Shown: piece after piece, positions 4,121 to 8,498 of the stretch
Layout: each line of letters begins with the position of its first letter
How positions within the stretch are numbered: position 1 is the stretch's first letter
NCBI GenBank assembly: GCA_002342785.1
Contig: DDQV01000098.1
Span: 1 to 8,498 of the forward strand
DNA from: Fusobacteriaceae bacterium UBA2433
GTDB lineage: Bacteria > Fusobacteriota > Fusobacteriia > Fusobacteriales > Fusobacteriaceae
DNA: 8,498 bases
Reading direction: 5' to 3'
The notes under the pieces: model-generated
What the model was told of the DNA's origin: nothing
Database searches by the model: none
What the model saw: only the letters and a program-made list of their open reading frames with translations
Program-made: the position numbers and the translations under genes

Positions 4121-7012
4121 TTATTTTTCCATAAGATATCTATACATCTCATCCTCTACCCTCTTATTTAGAATACATTCTATCCCCACTACTGAAACAT
4201 CTTTTCCCTTTTTATCTATTATTCTCATCTCTTTTATCCCATCTTTTTTAGGAGTCAGTTCCCCTATATAGAAAAATTCTATCCCCTCATCATCACTTTT
4301 TTTTACAAATAAAGGTATCCTTATATTTTTTTCCCTTATTATAGTCATATCTGGGCTAACCAACTTTCTTCTAGCCTTAGACATCCATTTAAATTCTGTT
4401 CTGCTTAAAAATCCATGGTCATAGATCTGTTCATCTCCATGATATGTTATAAACACAGGACAGTTTCCTAATTTTTCATTTACCTTATATCCAGCTATCC
4501 CTTGGGCAACCTCATTTTTTTCCCAATTTAAAATCCTTATAACATCTTTTCTAGAATATTTTTCATAGAGGATAAATCCATCATAGAAATTTTCTTTTTT
4601 ATAGATCTTATTATATTCCGTCTTACAATAACTTAAAAGGTCTAAGAGAAAAACTTTGAAATCTTTTTCTTCTAACGATCTTAAAAAATCATCTTCCAAA
4701 ATAAAATTATTATTTTCTAACTTTATAATATTAAATTTATATTTTTCCCTTACAGTTACTAATTTTTTTTGATGCTTTTCTGTTACAAATTCAAAATTAA
4801 GATTTTTATAGATAGAATCTATAGTTTCATTAGATATCTCATATCCATACTCTTTTAAAATATCTTTCCTTAATTTTTCTACACTATATTCTTTATCTTC
4901 TATCAACTTAGATATTAAAATTACTTCTTCTATCCTTTTTAAGTTGGCAATATCTGTAGAAAAAAACTCTAATAATTTTTTATTTTTTTCTTCTATAAAA
5001 AAACCAAGATCTTTCCCTTGAGAAACTATAAAGTTATAGTAAGATTTAGAGTAATCTATATAGGTTTTAGGATCTCTAGAGTTCATCTCTACAAAATCCA
5101 TCATCATAGGTATCCTTCCCAACCTATATCTTAAAAGTTCATAATCTTTGATCAAATCTCTCTTAGTTTTTAAGTTAGCTAGATCAAGAGCTTTAAATAT
5201 CCTCTCTTTAGATATTTTATCAAAATTAATTGTAGAACTTCCAGGGATCAGACTACTCTCATTTACTAACATCTTTTTTATCTTACTCTTATCAAAACTA
5301 TTATCTCCATAGAGAGCTATAGGAATAAGATAGTTGTTGTTATAGTTTCCAATAAAATCTATAACTGTAAGATATCTCTTCCCCATACTTTTTCTTAGTC
5401 CCCTTCCTAACTGTTGGATAAATATTATAGCTGATTGAGTAGGTCGAACCATTATTATTTGATTTATCTTAGGGATATCTATCCCTTCATTAAAGATATC
5501 TACTGTAAATATATAATCTAACCTATCTACATCATCTGATTCCAACCTTCTTATAGCTTCCTCCCTCTCCTTTTCTGAATTTTCCCCAGTAAGAGAAACT
5601 GTCTTATATTTTCTTTCATTAAATAATCTAGAGAGTTCTTGAGCTTCCAATTTTCTACTACAAAATATCAGTCCACGAATAATTTTTTCATCGGCTCCAT
5701 AAAACTCTGATTTTTTAATTATTTTTTCTACTCTCTCCTCTGAAATTAATTTGGAAAAGTTCTCATCTTCAGATATTAAATTATCATCTATTTTTATATC
5801 TGTAACTCCATAATAATGAAATGGAACTAACATCTCTTCCTCTAATGCCTTATTTAATCTAATCTCATAGGCAATATTATAGTTAAATTGTTTAAATATA
5901 TCAAAACCATCTGTTCTTTCAGGAGTTGCTGTCATCCCTAATAAAAATTTAAAAGTAAAATAGTTTAATATTTTTTGGTATGTAAAAGCACTGGCTCTAT
6001 GGGTCTCATCGATCACAATATAATCAAAATGATCCTTTGAAAACATCTCTAAATTTGATTCTTTAGAAATAGTTTGCACTGTGGAAAATATAAAATCTGA
6101 TTCTATATCTTTTTCACTTCCAGAAAATAATCCCATACTCTTATCCTCACCAAAGATAGTTTTATAACTTTCCATGGCTTTCTTAGCTATATTTTTTCTA
6201 TGAACTATAAAGAGAAATTTTTTAGGATTAAATTCCTTTACATCAAAGGCTGAAAGATAGGTCTTTCCCGTTCCTGTAGCAGATATGAGAAGTCCCCTAT
6301 CTTCACCTAACTTTCTCAATTTTTTTATATTTTCTAGAGCTTTTTTTTGCATCTCATTAGGTTTAATTTCATTAAAAAAATAATCCATCTTTTTTTTATT
6401 TTCATATCTCAAGTGCCTCTGTCGATCATATATTTTTTCATAGACCTCTATATACTCATAACTTACAAGATATCCCTTTTTAAATTCTAAATTCGCTTCC
6501 TCTAAAACTTCCTCTACTAAACTTGAATCATTTGATGCACTTACCATAAGATTCCATTCCTTATTAGTTGATAATGCACTAGCAGTAAGGTTGCTACTTC
6601 CTACCATTAGAGTATATTGGTCTTTATATTTAAAAAAATATCCCTTAGCATGAAAATTATCTTTCGTTGCTATTCGAAGCTCTATATTTTCAAATTTTAA
6701 AAGGGATTTTAAAGCTTCTGGTTGGGTAAAATCTTGATATTGAGATACCAAAATCTTCCCTTTTATTTTTTTTTTTCTTAGTTCTTCTAAAGTATTTATA
6801 AGTACCGCCACTCCACTCTTAGTTAAAAATGCCACTGAAAAATAGAACTCATCACAATTTCTAAGTTCATTTAAAATAGTCGACAATACTTTTTTATTTT
6901 TTAACCTATTATTTGTAATTAACTTAGGTAGATATAGATTATTTGAACTATAATTTTTATCTATAAACCCTGTTTCTACAGATCTTCTTAATTCTTCATG
7001 ACTAGATCTCAT
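4121..7012 (-). CDS. SauUSI-like type IV restriction enzyme (PLD nuclease, SF2 helicase, DUF3427)
   Basis: This 963-residue protein is predicted to be an ATP-driven nuclease acting on DNA. The N-terminal phospholipase-D-type nuclease domain (about 30-190) has H121-x-K123 and GSSNLT (138-143), a single HKD-like site that implies a dimeric active centre. The SF2 helicase core (about 215-560) has Walker A ATGTGKT (245-251), DETH (335-338), GMTATPERTDG (359-369), FNEGIDIP (507-514) and QQLGRGLR (533-540). The rest (about 600-945) is a linker plus DUF3427, marked by YSRKDVIRILNWEKNE (819-834), GIAGYK (838-843) and KWMSKARRKLVSP (875-887). The same domain order and nearly the same length are known from Staphylococcus aureus SauUSI (type IV, cuts DNA with 5-methyl- or hydroxymethylcytosine). 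DUF3427 would read the modified base. All nuclease and ATPase motifs look intact. No methyltransferase neighbours it, as expected for type IV. GAGAGGA eight bases before ATG supports the start. Substrate is inferred from architecture only. Confidence 0.88.
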   Translation of the reverse strand: MRSSHEELRRSVETGFIDKNYSSNNLYLPKLITNNRLKNKKVLSTILNELRNCDEFYFSVAFLTKSGVAVLINTLEELRKKKIKGKILVSQYQDFTQPEALKSLLKFENIELRIATKDNFHAKGYFFKYKDQYTLMVGSSNLTASALSTNKEWNLMVSASNDSSLVEEVLEEANLEFKKGYLVSYEYIEVYEKIYDRQRHLRYENKKKMDYFFNEIKPNEMQKKALENIKKLRKLGEDRGLLISATGTGKTYLSAFDVKEFNPKKFLFIVHRKNIAKKAMESYKTIFGEDKSMGLFSGSEKDIESDFIFSTVQTISKESNLEMFSKDHFDYIVIDETHRASAFTYQKILNYFTFKFLLGMTATPERTDGFDIFKQFNYNIAYEIRLNKALEEEMLVPFHYYGVTDIKIDDNLISEDENFSKLISEERVEKIIKKSEFYGADEKIIRGLIFCSRKLEAQELSRLFNERKYKTVSLTGENSEKEREEAIRRLESDDVDRLDYIFTVDIFNEGIDIPKINQIIMVRPTQSAIIFIQQLGRGLRKSMGKRYLTVIDFIGNYNNNYLIPIALYGDNSFDKSKIKKMLVNESSLIPGSSTINFDKISKERIFKALDLANLKTKRDLIKDYELLRYRLGRIPMMMDFVEMNSRDPKTYIDYSKSYYNFIVSQGKDLGFFIEEKNKKLLEFFSTDIANLKRIEEVILISKLIEDKEYSVEKLRKDILKEYGYEISNETIDSIYKNLNFEFVTEKHQKKLVTVREKYKFNIIKLENNNFILEDDFLRSLEEKDFKVFLLDLLSYCKTEYNKIYKKENFYDGFILYEKYSRKDVIRILNWEKNEVAQGIAGYKVNEKLGNCPVFITYHGDEQIYDHGFLSRTEFKWMSKARRKLVSPDMTIIREKNIRIPLFVKKSDDEGIEFFYIGELTPKKDGIKEMRIIDKKGKDVSVVGIECILNKRVEDEMYRYLMEK

Positions 7013-7029
7013 CTATATCATCCTCTCTT

Positions 7030-7068
7030 AATATTTATTTTAAAAATATTCTAACATAAATATTCTAA
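7030..7068. repeat. Repeated AATATT boxes over the nuclease-helicase promoter
   Basis: An 11-bp direct repeat AAATATTCTAA occurs at 7044-7054 and 7058-7068, spaced 14 bp. A third, inverted AATATTT lies at 7030-7036, so AATATT boxes recur every 14-15 bp across the -10 region and transcript start. The layout would suit a repressor binding side by side, but the A/T content makes chance a real alternative. Confidence 0.4.
7048..7056 (-). promoter_or_regulatory. Candidate extended -10 promoter of the nuclease-helicase gene
   Basis: On the minus strand TGTTAGAAT (7056-7048) is an extended -10 element (TG-n-TAGAAT), about 35 bases before the ATG. The matching -35 position (7076-7071, AATAAA) is poor. 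It lies inside a pair of 11-bp direct repeats, AAATATTCTAA (7044-7054 and 7058-7068). Confidence 0.4.
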
Positions 7069-7129
7069 AATTTATTAAAATTTAAAAATAAAACCTACTT
7101 CATAAAAAAATATATAAAAGAAATATATA

Positions 7130-7172
7130 TTGACATTTTTCTTTAAAAAATATAGTATTAATATGGTATAAA
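7130..7172 (+). promoter_or_regulatory. Promoter region of gdhA
   Basis: A perfect -35 TTGACA (7130-7135) is followed after 17 bases by TAGTAT (7153-7158). A second candidate is the extended -10 TGGTATAAA (7164-7172) just downstream. Either gives a leader of about 40-55 nt before the strong Shine-Dalgarno GAGGAGG (7205-7211), six bases from the ATG. No attenuator or riboswitch fold is visible in the leader. Confidence 0.65.
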
Positions 7173-7217
7173 TGTAATAAAAATAAATTTAAAGTAGTTT
7201 AAACGAGGAGGATATAT

Positions 7218-8498
7218 ATGTCATATGTTGACGAAATACTAGAAAAAGTAGTTGTTAAAAATCCAAGTGAAATAGAGTTTCACCAATCAGTTAAAGAGGT
7301 TTTAGAATCTTTAAGGATCGTTGTAGAAAAAAACGAAGATAAATTTAGAAAAGAAGCTTTATTAGAAAGATTAACAGAACCAGAAAGAATAATATCATTT
7401 AGAATTCCTTGGGTAGACGACAGCGGACAAGTACATGTAAATAAAGGTTTCCGTGTTCAATTTTCTAGTGCCATTGGACCATACAAAGGTGGGCTTAGAC
7501 TTCATCCTTCAGTTAATCAAGGAATAGTTAAATTTTTAGGATTTGAACAAACTTTCAAAAACTCATTGACTGGTCTACCAATCGGTGGCGGAAAAGGTGG
7601 ATCTGACTTTGATCCTAAAGGTAGATCTGACAGGGAAGTAATGGCATTTTGTCAAAGTTTTATGACTGAACTTCATAAATATATTGGAGCTGACACAGAT
7701 GTTCCAGCTGGTGATATCGGTGTAGGTGGAAGAGAGATCGGTTATCTATATGGACAATACAAAAGACTTACTGGTCTTTACGAAGGTGTCTTAACTGGAA
7801 AAGGTTTAACTTATGGTGGATCATTAGCAAGAACAGAAGCAACTGGATATGGTTTAGTATATATCGTTGAAGAGATGCTTAAACAATATAATAATCAAAA
7901 TTTAAAAGATAAAAAAGTTGTTATCTCAGGTTCAGGAAATGTTGCTATCTATGCTACACAAAAAGCTCAAGAGTTAGGAGCAAAAGTTATTGCACTAAGT
8001 GACTCTAGTGGTTATGTTTATGATAAAGATGGTATCGATCTTGATCTTATCAAGGAAATAAAAGAAGTAAAACGTGGTAGAATTAAAGAATATGCAGATG
8101 TTAAAACTTCAGCAGTATTTACAGCTGGAAAAGGTATTTGGACTATTCCTTGCGATATTGCTCTTCCCTGTGCAACTCAAAATGAATTAGATCTTGAAGA
8201 CGCAAAAACTTTAAAAGCAAATAGATGTTTTGTTGTAGCAGAAGGAGCTAATATGCCAACTACAATAGAAGCAACTAATTATTTTTTAGAAAATAAAATA
8301 TTATTTATGCCTGGTAAAGCAGCTAATGCAGGTGGAGTTGCAACTTCAGCCTTGGAGATGTCACAAAATAGTCAAAGATTAAGTTGGACATTTGAAGAAG
8401 TAGACAGCCAACTTAAAGAAATTATGATTAATATCTTTGCAAAAGTAGACCAAGCATCAAAAAAATATAATTTAGAAGGTAACTATGTAGTAGGAGCT
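7218..8498 (+). CDS. gdhA: Glutamate dehydrogenase, NADP-type (C-terminus cut by window)
   Basis: The first 427 residues of a hexameric glutamate dehydrogenase of about 450 residues are present, and the frame is open to the right edge with only some 20 residues missing. It interconverts 2-oxoglutarate plus ammonium and glutamate in the cytoplasm. Substrate-binding lysines lie in GPYKGG (K90) and QTFKNS (K114). The catalytic lysine is K126 in PIGGGKGG, the catalytic aspartate is D166 in PAGDIGVGGREIG, and S377 in GGVATSALE lines the glutamate site. The nucleotide fold has GSGNVA (238-243), followed by SDSSG (261-265). Escherichia coli NADP-dependent GdhA has the same pair of motifs, whereas NAD-dependent clostridial enzymes have GFGNV and SGPDG, so NADP use and a biosynthetic role are favoured. 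The start has an ideal ribosome binding site. It diverges from the nuclease-helicase gene. Confidence 0.96.
   Translation, partial: MSYVDEILEKVVVKNPSEIEFHQSVKEVLESLRIVVEKNEDKFRKEALLERLTEPERIISFRIPWVDDSGQVHVNKGFRVQFSSAIGPYKGGLRLHPSVNQGIVKFLGFEQTFKNSLTGLPIGGGKGGSDFDPKGRSDREVMAFCQSFMTELHKYIGADTDVPAGDIGVGGREIGYLYGQYKRLTGLYEGVLTGKGLTYGGSLARTEATGYGLVYIVEEMLKQYNNQNLKDKKVVISGSGNVAIYATQKAQELGAKVIALSDSSGYVYDKDGIDLDLIKEIKEVKRGRIKEYADVKTSAVFTAGKGIWTIPCDIALPCATQNELDLEDAKTLKANRCFVVAEGANMPTTIEATNYFLENKILFMPGKAANAGGVATSALEMSQNSQRLSWTFEEVDSQLKEIMINIFAKVDQASKKYNLEGNYVVGA

Noticed and set aside
4121..7012. Type I or type III restriction subunit
   Set aside because: The helicase core resembles those of HsdR and Res subunits, but the N-terminal PLD nuclease and C-terminal DUF3427, and the absence of any methyltransferase or specificity gene nearby, fit the SauUSI type better.

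Overview
The window is strongly AT-rich, with polypurine Shine-Dalgarno sites (GGAGG, GAGGAGG), A/T-ending codons and sigma70-type promoters. It encodes an NADP-type glutamate dehydrogenase of a fermentative anaerobe. Together this suggests a low-GC anaerobic bacterium. Fusobacteriota of the Ilyobacter/Propionigenium/Psychrilyobacter kind is my best guess, with Clostridia-like Firmicutes as the alternative. That placement is inference from composition and protein style, not from a marker gene.

Layout. Positions 1-566 hold no gene I can support. They contain two diverged copies of an intergenic repeat unit (about 78-330 and 351-544). Each copy carries a terminator-like hairpin that works on the minus strand, a palindrome AATTAC-W-GTAATT and a tail of TTCGTG words. 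Then, all on the minus strand and read right to left, come moaA (3559-2594), a MOSC-domain gene (2592-2182) and a membrane-anchored dCache-GGDEF diguanylate cyclase (2126-567). moaA and the MOSC gene are tightly coupled, because the last Gly-Gly codons of moaA form the ribosome binding site of the MOSC gene. The cyclase follows after 55 bp and has its own strong ribosome binding site.

The gap 3560-3843 holds divergent promoters for moaA (minus) and for a 61-codon gene (3844-4029, plus) that looks like the small Cse60-type proteins. That small gene converges on a 963-residue PLD-nuclease/SF2-helicase/DUF3427 protein (7012-4121, minus). The two are separated by a perfect 16-bp inverted repeat that should terminate transcription in both directions. 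The large protein has the architecture of SauUSI, the ATP-dependent type IV restriction enzyme that cuts methylcytosine-containing DNA. It stands alone, with no methyltransferase or specificity gene beside it. From 7218 to the right edge runs gdhA (plus), divergent from the nuclease gene and cut off by the window near its C-terminus.

How the genes work together. The moaA and MOSC genes point to molybdenum-cofactor or related sulfur/metal-cofactor handling. The cyclase would couple an extracellular signal to cyclic-di-GMP. The SauUSI-like enzyme would defend against modified foreign DNA. gdhA links ammonium and 2-oxoglutarate to glutamate. These are mostly independent units. The most notable points are the stand-alone SauUSI-like enzyme, a MOSC protein that lacks every cysteine, and the duplicated non-coding unit at the left.
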